45,954 nt of DNA. Source: DATAVB01 sp040414495. Its GTDB lineage: Bacteria; Actinomycetota; Actinomycetes; Mycobacteriales; QHCD01. The notes under the pieces are model-generated. The model searched no databases, was not told the origin of the DNA, and saw nothing but the letters and a program-made list of their open reading frames with translations. Shown here one piece after another: positions 24,239-32,609 of the stretch. The position numbers and the translations under genes are program-made. Each line of letters opens with the position of its first letter. Positions within the stretch are counted from its first letter, which is position 1. The stretch covers positions 1-45,954 of the forward strand of contig JBEDUI010000165.1 of the NCBI GenBank assembly GCA_040414495.1. Reading direction: 5' to 3'.

Positions 24239-25477
24239 ATGAGCGACGCGCTCATCGACCATCGCAAGCTCGGGCGCGAATTACGCCTTTTCGACACCCA
24301 TGAACTCGTTGGCGCCGGATTGCCGCTGTGGCTGCCCGATGGCGGCGTAATCCGGGCCGAACTCGAACGTTATATCGCCGAGCGGGCAGCCGATTGGGGC
24401 TGCCAACAGGTGTATAGCCCCGTGCTCGCAAAACGCGAGCTGTTCGAGAGATCCGGGCATTGGGCCAAATTCTCCGACGACATGTTTCCGCCGATGCTGG
24501 TGGGCGGCGAAGAATTCGTGCTGCGCCCGGCGAATTGCCCGCACCATGCCCTGATCTATGCCGCGCAGCAGCACAGCTACCGGGACCTGCCGATCCGGCT
24601 CACCGAACTCGGCAGCATGTTCCGCAGCGAATTGTCCGGTGTGCTGGGCGGATTGGCCCGGGTGCGCCAGATCAACCTCGACGACACCCATATCTTCTGC
24701 ACCGAGGACCAGATCGGCGACGAGGTGGCCGAAGCCCTGGCCCAGATCCGGATCGCCTACGACGTGCTCGGTATCGAAGTGGCGTACCTGCGCCTGTCCC
24801 TCAGCGGACCGAAAGGCCAGTACCTCGGCGATTCCGACGTATGGCAGCGGGCCGAGGAACGGCTGGCCAAGGCCCTGGACGAACTCGGAATTCGGTACGA
24901 GAGGGCGCTCGACGAGGCGGCCGTGTACGGACCGAAGATCGACGTGCAGGTCGTCGACCCGGCCGGCCGCGAGAAGACCCTCTCGACCGTACAGCTGGAC
25001 TTTATTCAGCCTCAGCGGTTCGACCTTGGCTATATCGACCCGAACGGCGATCGGGTGGTGCCGGTGATGATCCACTGCGGCGTGCTCTCGGCGATGGAAC
25101 GGCTCGTGGCGCACCTGATCGAGCTGTACGCCGGCGCGTTCCCGGTGTGGTTGGCGCCGCTGCAGGTCCTGATCCTGCCGGTCGGGCCGGCCCAACACGA
25201 CGCGGCGGCGGAGCTAGCCGGGCGGTTCCGGTCGGCCGGGCTGCGGGCCGAGACCGACGCTAGCGACAACACCCTCGGGCTGCGGGTACGGCGCGCGCGG
25301 GAGCGGCGGGTGCCGTACGTCGCGGTGCTCGGCGAACGGGAGGTGGGGGCCGGCGAAGTGGCGCTGCGGCGGCGGGACGGACAGCAGGTGCCGGCGCTGC
25401 CGGTCGAACCGGCGATCGCCGCCATCGGCTCGGTCGCCCGCAGCCGGTCCCGTTCGCTGGACCTGCCCGAGGCGTGA
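24239..25477 (+). CDS. thrS: Short threonyl-tRNA synthetase without editing domain
   Basis: A 412-residue class II synthetase, against about 640-690 for full-length ThrRS; the N-terminal TGS and editing domains are missing. The zinc ligands Cys100 (PANCPHH), His151 (DDTHIFC) and His279 (VMIHCGV) are kept. Motif 2 is MFRSELSG with RVRQINLDDTHIF, motif 3 AMERLVAHLIE, and the C-terminal anticodon-binding domain begins near 300. GAGAGG lies 8 bases before ATG 24239. Because it cannot proofread Ser-tRNA-Thr itself, it is probably auxiliary, as with stress- or inhibitor-resistant forms. Regulation is by the leader attenuator. Confidence 0.93.
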   Translation: MSDALIDHRKLGRELRLFDTHELVGAGLPLWLPDGGVIRAELERYIAERAADWGCQQVYSPVLAKRELFERSGHWAKFSDDMFPPMLVGGEEFVLRPANCPHHALIYAAQQHSYRDLPIRLTELGSMFRSELSGVLGGLARVRQINLDDTHIFCTEDQIGDEVAEALAQIRIAYDVLGIEVAYLRLSLSGPKGQYLGDSDVWQRAEERLAKALDELGIRYERALDEAAVYGPKIDVQVVDPAGREKTLSTVQLDFIQPQRFDLGYIDPNGDRVVPVMIHCGVLSAMERLVAHLIELYAGAFPVWLAPLQVLILPVGPAQHDAAAELAGRFRSAGLRAETDASDNTLGLRVRRARERRVPYVAVLGEREVGAGEVALRRRDGQQVPALPVEPAIAAIGSVARSRSRSLDLPEA

Positions 25478-25483
25478 GCAGTT

Positions 25484-25497
25484 GCCCGATCGGGCAG
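25484..25497. terminator. Small palindrome after ThrRS
   Basis: TGCCCGATCGGGCA is a perfect 14-base palindrome 7 bases after the ThrRS stop. With no T tract or real loop, its role as terminator is uncertain. Confidence 0.35.
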
Positions 25498-25595
25498 GCT
25501 CAGCGCGGCCCGGGCGCGGTAGGCCCGAGATGTTCTAGAGTCGGCACAGGCCGCGCTGTGTCGTATGCCATTCACCGACACGTCGCCCTTGGTCA

Positions 25596-25626
25596 GACAT
25601 CGCCGGAGCCTGGACATCGCCGGAGC
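25596..25626. repeat. 17-bp direct repeat just before the LuxR gene
   Basis: GACATCGCCGGAGC occurs at 25596-25609 and again at 25613-25626, directly before the AAGGAGG ribosome site of the LuxR gene. Two equal sites 17 bp apart could bind a regulator, or affect translation; a chance duplication is also possible. Confidence 0.4.
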
Positions 25627-25639
25627 AAGGAGGGGCCGC

Positions 25640-27967
25640 GTGCTCGTCGGTCGCGACGCCGAGGTGGCGTCCGCCGCCGCCGCGCTGAGCGAGCCCGGCC
25701 TGGTTGTGGTCGCCGGTGGCCCCGGCATCGGGCGCAGCACGGTCGGGTACGCGGCGGCGCACCGGTGTGGTCGTCCGCTGTACGCCGGCGGCGGGCTGGT
25801 GACGTTGCGGCACGTTCCGTATCTTCCGCTGTCCCGGGCAATCCGCGCCCCGCTGCCACCGGACGACCGGCCGCTGGCGGTTGAAGCGGTACGCGCCCGA
25901 CTCGGTGGCGGCGTGCTGCTCCTGGACGACCTGCAGTGGGCCGACCACGCCACCTTGGACCTGCTCGCCGAGCTGGCGACGTACCTTCCGGTGCTGGCCG
26001 CAGTCCGGATACCCGCGCCCCTGGCCGGCCCGGCGATGCAGCGGCTACGCGCGGCGAGCCGGCTCTGGCTCGACCTCGCACCGCTGGGCGATGCCGAGGC
26101 CGCCGCGTTGGTTCGTGACGTCGCCCCGACGTTGCCCGACCACACCGTCACCAGCCTCGTCGCGGTCGGCGACGGCAATCCAGCCGTACTGACCGCACTG
26201 GCTCGGACCGGCTCCGACTCCGCGAACCCGCCACCCAGCATCGCTGCCCTCGTCGCCGAACTGCCGCAGGACGAACGGACCGCGCTCGCTGCGCTCGGCC
26301 TGCTCGCCCGGCCGACCGCCTCCGCGCTGCTCGGGCGCGGCGCGGCAGGGCTACTCGAACGCGGTCTGCTCGCCGACCTGGGCGGCGGGATCCTGGCACC
26401 GCGGGAGCGCGTGGTGGCCGAGGTCGCGGCCGGTGTGCTGCCGCCGGAGCAACGGGCGGCCATGCACCGCCGGCTGGCCGAGTTGGTGGCTGATGATGGC
26501 GAGGCCGCCCGGCACCTGGCCGCGGCGGGCGAGGCCGCCAGTGCCGCGATCCGGGCGACCGAGGCCGCGCAGCGGGCCACCTCGCTCGATGCCCGCGCCG
26601 ACTACCTGACCCTGGCCGCAGCGCAGGAACCGACCGATGCCCGGCGGCTGGCCGCGGCCCGGGCCGCCCTGGACGCCGGCCGTACCGATGCCGCGGCGGC
26701 CCTGCTGGAAGGCATGGCCGCCGAAGCCGCGATCCTGCGGGCCGGCGTCGCGATTCAGCAGGCCGACCCGGCCGCGGCCCGGGACCTGCTCCGTACCGTT
26801 CGGCCGCGAACCGCGCAGGAGCGGGCCGACCACGCCGTCGCCAGCGTTCAGGCCGAGACCGCCCTCGACCCGACGGCCGCCTGCGTACTGGCCGAACAGG
26901 CGCTGACCGAGGCACCAACGTCTGCATTGCTGGCGGCATACGGCGAGGCGATGCGGCGGGCCGGCCGGGCCGACTGGGACCAGCCGCTGCGGCAGGCCAC
27001 GACCGACCCCGACCGGGCCACGGCGCTCGCGGCCGGAGCCACCCTCGTCGCCGGACTGCGCGAGCACTTGCGTACGGAAGAAGCCGGGACGCTCGCCGCC
27101 GAACTGACCGAACGGGCCGCCCGCGACGCGGCGTACAGCTGGGAACTGAACTTCACCGCCGAGCTGCTGTGGTCCCGGCTGCACCACGACGGCGCGACCG
27201 AAGAGGTGGTGGCCCGCGGCTCCCGGCTGACCGACCACAGCCTGCCGGCGCCGGCGGCCCGGCTGCTGACCGCGACGATCGGCCTGGCCCGCGGTGACGG
27301 TGGTGCACTGGCCGCGGCCCGGGCCGGGTTGACCGTCGCCGACCGGCTCACCGGCTGGGTCGAGGCCGAACTGGCCTGGCTGGACGCCGATCCGGCCGGC
27401 GCCGAAGCGGTCGCCACGACTTTGCTGCACGACCCGCCCGATCTGGCCGCAACCCTGGCCGCGATCACCTGCTGGTGGTCCGGCGGTAAGCCGGTCGAGA
27501 CCGCGCTGCCCGAGCCGGCGGCGCGGGCGCTGCGGGCGGTCCGGGACGGCGATTTCACCGGGGCCGCGGCGGCCTGGGACGGCGTGATGCTGCGCGAACA
27601 GATACGGGCGCTGCTCGGTGCGGCCGAAGCGCCGGCCGGGGATGCCGGCGCGGTCGAAGCGTTGCTACGGGCCGAGACGCTGGCCGATGAGGCCGGGCTG
27701 GCGGTTCTGCTCGGCCGGGCCCGCCGGGCGCTGCGCCGGCACGGGGTCAACCGCCGACCGACCCGGGCCGGCGAAACCGCCCTCTCCGCGCGGGAGTACG
27801 AGGTGATGGCATTGGTTGCGGACGGCCAGTCCAGTCGCCGGATCGCCGATCGGCTCGGCCTGACCACGAATACGGTCGAGACCTACGTCCGGTCGGCCAT
27901 GGGCAAGTTGGGGGCGAAGACCCGTACCGAGGCGGCCGTACGGGCCGGCGAACTGGCCGCCCGATGA
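25640..27967 (+). CDS. Large LuxR-type regulator with altered Walker A motif
   Basis: A 775-residue LAL-like protein. An N-terminal AAA/STAND ATPase (Walker A GGPGIGRST at 26-34, Walker B LLLDDLQWAD near 92-101), a long Ala-rich helical repeat region and a C-terminal LuxR helix-turn-helix (LSAREYEVMALVADGQSSRR then IADRLGLTTNTVETYVRSAM). The Walker A lysine is Arg32, so ATP hydrolysis may be weak or absent. The GTG start follows AAGGAGG with 6 bases between; an upstream ATG extension has no site. It overlaps the next HTH gene by four bases. LAL proteins usually activate local pathways, but no biosynthetic cluster is evident here. Confidence 0.88.
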   Translation: MLVGRDAEVASAAAALSEPGLVVVAGGPGIGRSTVGYAAAHRCGRPLYAGGGLVTLRHVPYLPLSRAIRAPLPPDDRPLAVEAVRARLGGGVLLLDDLQWADHATLDLLAELATYLPVLAAVRIPAPLAGPAMQRLRAASRLWLDLAPLGDAEAAALVRDVAPTLPDHTVTSLVAVGDGNPAVLTALARTGSDSANPPPSIAALVAELPQDERTALAALGLLARPTASALLGRGAAGLLERGLLADLGGGILAPRERVVAEVAAGVLPPEQRAAMHRRLAELVADDGEAARHLAAAGEAASAAIRATEAAQRATSLDARADYLTLAAAQEPTDARRLAAARAALDAGRTDAAAALLEGMAAEAAILRAGVAIQQADPAAARDLLRTVRPRTAQERADHAVASVQAETALDPTAACVLAEQALTEAPTSALLAAYGEAMRRAGRADWDQPLRQATTDPDRATALAAGATLVAGLREHLRTEEAGTLAAELTERAARDAAYSWELNFTAELLWSRLHHDGATEEVVARGSRLTDHSLPAPAARLLTATIGLARGDGGALAAARAGLTVADRLTGWVEAELAWLDADPAGAEAVATTLLHDPPDLAATLAAITCWWSGGKPVETALPEPAARALRAVRDGDFTGAAAAWDGVMLREQIRALLGAAEAPAGDAGAVEALLRAETLADEAGLAVLLGRARRALRRHGVNRRPTRAGETALSAREYEVMALVADGQSSRRIADRLGLTTNTVETYVRSAMGKLGAKTRTEAAVRAGELAAR

Positions 27968-28479
27968 GCGCGCCGCTGATCGTGCTGCCGCCTGACGGCG
28001 ACCCGACCCCGGCGCTACGTAAGGCGACCGGGGCCGGTTGGCAACCGCACCGCGGCCTGGCCGTACCGGAACAACCCTGGGATCTGGCAAACGCCAAACA
28101 CCTCGCGGTGGCGAATATCAGCACTGCCGAGGAGGCGGCCGCCGCGCTGCTGTTGGCGGTACGCGGCGCCGGCCTGATCGCGTTCATCGACCGCGGCGCG
28201 CCTTGGGCCGCCGGCTTTCTGGCCGACCTGGGCCGGGTCGCCGCGCCCGCGCCGGAGGTACACGACGAGCAGCCGGACATCGGGTTGACCAAGGAGCAGT
28301 GCGACCTGCTGGATCTGCTCGCCTCCGGGGCCTCGATCGCCTCGGCTGCCGCGTCGCTCTACGTCTCGCTGCGGACGGCGAACCGGCGTATCGCCGCGGC
28401 CCGCAAGACACTCGGCACCGCATCGACCAGCGAGGCCGTGGTCGCGTACTCCCGGCTGCGCGAGGGCCGCCGACCCTAG
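27964..28479 (+). CDS. Coupled small HTH protein (LuxR-like C-terminal domain)
   Basis: A 171-residue protein overlapping the LuxR regulator by ATGA. The first 105 residues have no family I recognise. The C-terminal part (LTKEQCDLLDLLASGASIAS, ASLYVSLRTANRRIAAARKT) is a LuxR/sigma-region-4-like helix-turn-helix, ending at about 165. The same operon thus encodes two HTH proteins; this one has no ATPase. It could dimerise with, or act under, the large regulator. Confidence 0.78.
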   Translation: MSAPLIVLPPDGDPTPALRKATGAGWQPHRGLAVPEQPWDLANAKHLAVANISTAEEAAAALLLAVRGAGLIAFIDRGAPWAAGFLADLGRVAAPAPEVHDEQPDIGLTKEQCDLLDLLASGASIASAAASLYVSLRTANRRIAAARKTLGTASTSEAVVAYSRLREGRRP

Positions 28480-28517
28480 GCGCATCGCTCAAAACCCGCG
28501 CCAGAGACCCGCCCGAC

Positions 28518-30395
28518 TTACCGATCGAAGTGCTGTTTCCACCAGGACTGCAGGCTGGACAGGCTCATCTTCTCGTTGACGCTCATGGCGAATACGTTCG
28601 AGCCGTTGTTGTCCCAGTACAGCCCGGAGCCCTTCGGATCGCCGTTGAAGGTGATCTTGGTGCCGTGCTCCCAGGTGCCGGTCTTGCCCACTTTCAGGCC
28701 GGACAGGCTCGACATGCCCTGCCCGAACAGGGTGCGGTAGATCTGCAGCTCGTCGTTGCTGCCGACCTTGCCGAACGCCACCTGCGTGCCGTTCTTGTAC
28801 GTACACGTCACGACCGCGACCCCGGTGCCGGCCGGCAGGCTGGCGCCCAACGCCGTATTCGGGTCGCAGGAGGAGATCAGGCTGTACGTCGGGCTGATGT
28901 ACGAGCGCAGCGTGGAATCCGGGATGCACGAGCCGACATTGCTGCTGCAGGTGCCATTCGGCACCGGCGAGCTGGTGTCGGGCGGGCTGGCCTGATTTTG
29001 CGGTTTGTTGCTGTTGTGGTGCGTCAGCAGCAACGGCAGCGCGACCGCCAACGCGACGACCACCACCGCGCCCGCGGCCAGCAGCAGCCGGCGAGTCCGC
29101 TTGCGGCGGTTGTTCGGCGGCGGTCCGGGCGGCGGAGTCAGCTCGTGCGCCAACGCCGGCGGACCCAACGTGATCTGCGGCCGCGGTCCGGTATCGCGCC
29201 TCGGCGGAGCGACCTGCTGGCTCGGCGCGATCGCGACCGTCGGCCCGCTGCGGTAACCGGTTGGTGGCTGTGCCGGCACAGGCGGCGGGGCAGGCGTCGG
29301 GTTGGCCGGCGCGGGGCGACCCACCCGCAGCGCGAGCGCGCCGGTCGCCACCGACGTCTCGGGCTGGTCCAACGTGGTCGGGGTGACCCCGAGACCTTCC
29401 TGGATCAGCCGGGCCACCAGCGGTACCCGGGATGAGCCGCCGACCAGGTAGATCCCGGCCAGCCGGGACGCCTCCATTCCGGCGTTGGCGATGGTCTGCC
29501 GCAGCAGGTCGATGCTACGGGCGAGGTTGGGCCGGATCAGTTCCTCGAACTCGGTCCGGGTGAGGTGTACGTCGGTGAACGGCGGCGGCAACGCGATGTC
29601 GGTGTGCGCGTACCGGGACAGCGCCTCCTTGCCGTCCCGTACATCGGTCATCAGCGTGCGCTGCAGTCGGCGGCTGGCGGCGTCGCTGGGCGCGAGCAAC
29701 CGGGCCCAGGTCTGCGGATCCTCGGCCGCCGCGTGGGTGGAGCCGATGTGCTCGATGATCGCGTGGTCGAAATCCAGGCCGCCGAGGTCGGGCAGACCGG
29801 CCTCGGCCACGACCCGGTAGCCATTTTCGGTGCGTTGTACGACGGCCACGTCGAAGGTGCCGCCGCCCAGGTCGTAGACGGCCAGCTCGCCGTTCTGCGG
29901 CAGCCCGGCCCCGGACTGGGTGGCGAAGTGGGTCGCCGCGGCGACCGGCTCGGGGATGAGGACCGGCTCGGTGCCCTCCAGCAGCAGCCCGGCCTCGCGG
30001 GCGGCGGCGACCAGGGTCCGGGTCCGCACCTGGCCCCAGCGCGCGGGATGGGTCAGCCGGACCTGATCCGGCGGACTGCCCAGCTGCCGGCGTACCTCGG
30101 AGGCGACCCGGCCGAGCACCGCCGCAATCATCCGGGTGACCGGCACAACGGACGTCCCGAGCAGGACTTCGCCGTCGTCGATCCGGCGTTTGGGGTTGGG
30201 CTCGTACCGACTCGGGTCGATCCGGGCCTGCCGGTCGGCGTCGCGACCGACCGCCAGCGCCCCATCATCGGTGAGGAAGACCGAGGACGGTACGAGCGGA
30301 CTGCCGTCGATCGTGACCAGCCGTGCGGCGCCGTCGTCGTAGGAAAGCGCGGCGACGGTGTTGGACGTGCCGAAGTCGACAGCCAACGTACGCAT
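28518..30395 (-). CDS. Membrane-anchored Hsp70-like ATPase with extracytoplasmic domain
   Basis: 625 residues. Residues 1-360 form an Hsp70/actin ATPase: phosphate-1 DFGTSNT (7-13), connect region EPVAAA (149-154), phosphate-2 DLGGGTFD (175-182) and adenosine motif YLVGGSSRVP (316-325). There is no substrate-binding domain. Instead a Pro-rich linker (361-430), a basic stretch RRKRTRR and one membrane helix (about 437-458) lead to an outside domain with four cysteines (near 483, 490 and two later). AGGAG 7 bases upstream fixes ATG 30395. Such Hsp70 relatives are widespread and mostly unstudied in actinobacteria. With a GrpE-like gene among dynamins in this window, a shared membrane role is plausible. 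Confidence 0.88.
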   Translation of the reverse strand: MRTLAVDFGTSNTVAALSYDDGAARLVTIDGSPLVPSSVFLTDDGALAVGRDADRQARIDPSRYEPNPKRRIDDGEVLLGTSVVPVTRMIAAVLGRVASEVRRQLGSPPDQVRLTHPARWGQVRTRTLVAAAREAGLLLEGTEPVLIPEPVAAATHFATQSGAGLPQNGELAVYDLGGGTFDVAVVQRTENGYRVVAEAGLPDLGGLDFDHAIIEHIGSTHAAAEDPQTWARLLAPSDAASRRLQRTLMTDVRDGKEALSRYAHTDIALPPPFTDVHLTRTEFEELIRPNLARSIDLLRQTIANAGMEASRLAGIYLVGGSSRVPLVARLIQEGLGVTPTTLDQPETSVATGALALRVGRPAPANPTPAPPPVPAQPPTGYRSGPTVAIAPSQQVAPPRRDTGPRPQITLGPPALAHELTPPPGPPPNNRRKRTRRLLLAAGAVVVVALAVALPLLLTHHNSNKPQNQASPPDTSSPVPNGTCSSNVGSCIPDSTLRSYISPTYSLISSCDPNTALGASLPAGTGVAVVTCTYKNGTQVAFGKVGSNDELQIYRTLFGQGMSSLSGLKVGKTGTWEHGTKITFNGDPKGSGLYWDNNGSNVFAMSVNEKMSLSSLQSWWKQHFDR

Positions 30396-30645
30396 GCCGC
30401 TCTCCTCACTGATCGCGCCGGATCGCCCGGTATGACTCGTTGTGAACAGGTCTGTAGACGGCGCGACCCGCGCTCCGGCTCCCCTGCCCGGCAACCCTAT
30501 AGATGCGTGGTCCGACCGTATATGCCGCCTTCGTTCCAACGGCTGCTCCGGCGCGCCGGGTTCGGTCACGTCGGATGTCGCGCGGACCGGGCGTCTTGGT
30601 TGATCAAGCCGGCTACTGTCCTGGCCAAGCATCCGTCCGTACCCT
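30396..30645. other. Divergent promoter region between Hsp70-like and GH2 genes
   Basis: No gene is supported in these 250 bp. The interval holds the 5' sides of both divergent genes. A possible -10, TACCCT, lies near 30640 for the GH2 side, just before the TTACA/TGTAA dyad. The first part contains the ribosome site of the Hsp70-like gene. Confidence 0.5.
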
Positions 30646-30659
30646 TTACAACGATGTAA
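30646..30659. promoter_or_regulatory. Operator-like dyad before GH2
   Basis: TTACAACGATGTAA has perfect TTACA/TGTAA arms and a 4-base spacer. It follows the possible -10 TACCCT immediately, where a sugar-responsive LacI- or GntR-type repressor would block transcription. No such regulator is next to it in the window. Confidence 0.45.
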
Positions 30660-30660
30660 C

Positions 30661-30740
30661 CCCGGAACCCTGAACCTCTGCTTGAACCTGAACCTCCGTT
30701 TGAACCTGAACCTTCGCCCCTGAACCTTCGCCCTGAACCG
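30661..30740 (+). repeat. CTGAACCT tandem repeats in the GH2 leader
   Basis: CCTGAACCTCTGCTTGAA and CCTGAACCTCCGTTTGAA are adjacent 18-mers differing by two bases, followed by shortened copies of 15 and 13 bp and a last CTGAACC next to the GAGGAG ribosome site. The array lies wholly within the GH2 untranslated leader or promoter. Confidence 0.75.
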
Positions 30741-30751
30741 AGGAGACACCC

Positions 30752-32545
30752 TTGCCCGATCAGCTGCCCCGCGCCGAATATCCGCGCCCGCAGTTCCGCC
30801 GTGACGACTGGCTGTGTTTGAACGGCACCTGGCAATTCGAGATCGACCGCGCCGACAGCGGCCTGGAGCGCGGGCTGGTCGACCGTCCACTGAGCGGCGA
30901 GATCCTGGTCCCGTTCTGTCCGGAGTCCGCGCTGTCCGGCGTCGAAGACGTCGATTTCCTGCGCGCCGTCTGGTACCGGCGGGAGTTCGAGGTCCCGGCC
31001 GCCTGGGCCGGCCAGCGGGTGTTGCTGCACTTCGGCGCGGTCGACTACGACGCCACAGTGTGGGTTGACGGCGAGGAGGTCGGCCGGCACCGCGGCGGCT
31101 TCACCCCGTTCACCTGCGACCTCGGTCAGCGCACCGGCACCCTGACCGTCGTGGTCCGGGCCCGCGATTCGGAGATGGCGCCGCAAGCCCGGGGCAAGCA
31201 GTCCCGGCTGTACGCCAACTACGCGTGCCTGTACACCCGGACCACCGGCATCTGGCAGACCGTGTGGGCCGAGCCGGTGCCCGACCTGCACCTGCGCCGC
31301 ACCCGGATTACGCCCGATGTGGCCGGCGGGATGTTTCACGTGGAACAGCCGATTTCGGCCAACCAGACCGGTTGCCAAGTCCGCGCGGTGCTGTCCGACG
31401 CGTCTGGTGAGGTCGCGACCGCCACGGTGCGGGCCGACCTGGACCTGGCGCCGCGGCTGGTGCTGCCGGTGCCGGCCGAGCGGCAGCGGTTGTGGTCACC
31501 GGCCGACCCGCATCTGTACGACCTGCGCGTCGAGTTGCTCGATGCAACCGGCACCGTGGTCGACACGGTGGCTTCGTACGCCGGGCTGCGGTCGGTCTCC
31601 ATCGACGGCGTCGCGGTGAAGATCAACGGCGAAAACGTATTCCAGCGGCTGGTGCTCGACCAGGGTTATTACCCCGACGGCGTGATGACCGCGCCCAGCG
31701 ACGCCGCCTTGATCCGGGATATCGAATTGTCAATCGCGGCCGGATTCAACGGCGCTCGGTTGCATCAAAAGGTTTTCGAGGAGCGCTTTCTTTATCACGC
31801 CGACCGGCTCGGTTATCTGGTCTGGGGCGAATTCGGCGACTGGGGCGACAACGTCGCCGAATTCGCCGGCCCGGCCCGCGCCGATTACCAGCAGCCGAAT
31901 GCGTCGTACGTCAAGGAATGGCTCGAGGCGCTGGAACGCGACTATTCGCACCCGTCGATCGTCGGCTGGTGCCCGTTGAACGAAACGCACCAGGACATCA
32001 CCGATCACATCACCGTGCTCGACGACGTCACCCGGGCGATGTTCCTGGCCACCAAGGCCTTTGACACCAGCCGGCCGGTGCTCGACGCGTCCGGGTACAG
32101 CCACCGGGTGCCCGAGGCCGATATCTACGACTCGCACAATTACGAGCAGGACCCCGAGAAATTCGCCGCCGCGATGGCGCCATTGGCGCAGGACAAGCCG
32201 TACACCAATCCCGACAACGAGCGGACGTGGTCCCTTCCGTACAACGGCCAGCCGTATTTCTGCAGCGAATTCGGCGGTATCTGGTGGCAGCCGAAGGCCG
32301 CCGAGGGCGAGGATTCCTGGGGTTACGGCGAACGGCCCAAGTCCATTGAGGACTTCTATCAGCGTTTCGAAGGACTGTGCGCGGCATTGTTGGATAACCC
32401 GAAAATGTTCGGTTACTGCTATACGCAGCTGACCGACGTACACCAGGAGCAGAACGGGATTTACGACTTCGACCGCGGCGAGAAGTTCGATCTGGAACGC
32501 ATCCGGGCCGCGCAAACTCGCAAGGCCGCGATCGAACAGGGCTGA
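30752..32545 (+). CDS. Glycoside hydrolase family 2 enzyme
   Basis: A 597-residue retaining glycosidase of the beta-galactosidase/beta-glucuronidase superfamily. The N-terminal jelly-roll (to about 180), immunoglobulin-like (to about 285) and catalytic TIM barrel follow in order. The acid/base is Glu411 in WCPLNETHQD and the nucleophile Glu506 in YFCSEFGGIWW. There is no signal peptide, so the enzyme is cytoplasmic. The TTG start is fixed by AGGAG 6 bases upstream. The C-terminus lacks added domains. A consensus parS site lies inside the ORF (31332-31347). Transcription probably ends at 32568-32602. The sugar substrate is unknown. Confidence 0.9.
   Translation: MPDQLPRAEYPRPQFRRDDWLCLNGTWQFEIDRADSGLERGLVDRPLSGEILVPFCPESALSGVEDVDFLRAVWYRREFEVPAAWAGQRVLLHFGAVDYDATVWVDGEEVGRHRGGFTPFTCDLGQRTGTLTVVVRARDSEMAPQARGKQSRLYANYACLYTRTTGIWQTVWAEPVPDLHLRRTRITPDVAGGMFHVEQPISANQTGCQVRAVLSDASGEVATATVRADLDLAPRLVLPVPAERQRLWSPADPHLYDLRVELLDATGTVVDTVASYAGLRSVSIDGVAVKINGENVFQRLVLDQGYYPDGVMTAPSDAALIRDIELSIAAGFNGARLHQKVFEERFLYHADRLGYLVWGEFGDWGDNVAEFAGPARADYQQPNASYVKEWLEALERDYSHPSIVGWCPLNETHQDITDHITVLDDVTRAMFLATKAFDTSRPVLDASGYSHRVPEADIYDSHNYEQDPEKFAAAMAPLAQDKPYTNPDNERTWSLPYNGQPYFCSEFGGIWWQPKAAEGEDSWGYGERPKSIEDFYQRFEGLCAALLDNPKMFGYCYTQLTDVHQEQNGIYDFDRGEKFDLERIRAAQTRKAAIEQG
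31332..31347. promoter_or_regulatory. parS site (ParB-binding) within the GH2 gene
   Basis: TGTTTCACGTGGAACA reads TGTTCCACGTGAAACA on the minus strand, which is an exact match to the bacterial parS consensus TGTTNCACGTGAAACA. It encodes FHVE in the GH2 frame and FHVKH on the other strand, a peptide often seen where parS lies in coding DNA. In actinomycetes parS sites cluster near the replication origin, so the window is probably origin-proximal. Confidence 0.85.
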
Positions 32546-32567
32546 GCGTTTTTAACTGCTGACATCG

Positions 32568-32602
32568 ATGCGGGCGCGGGGTAATTCCCGCGCCCGCATT
32601 TG
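32568..32602 (+). terminator. Terminator of the GH2 gene
   Basis: ATGCGGGCGCGGG (32568-32580) pairs perfectly with CCCGCGCCCGCAT (32587-32599) around GTAATT, followed by TTGC. It begins 23 bases after the GH2 stop. Confidence 0.82.
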
Positions 32603-32609
32603 CATTCGC

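Noticed and set aside
25030..27867. Long minus-strand ORFs opposite ThrRS and the LuxR gene
   Set aside because: Mirror frames of GC-rich genes; Ser/Arg-rich translations without motifs.
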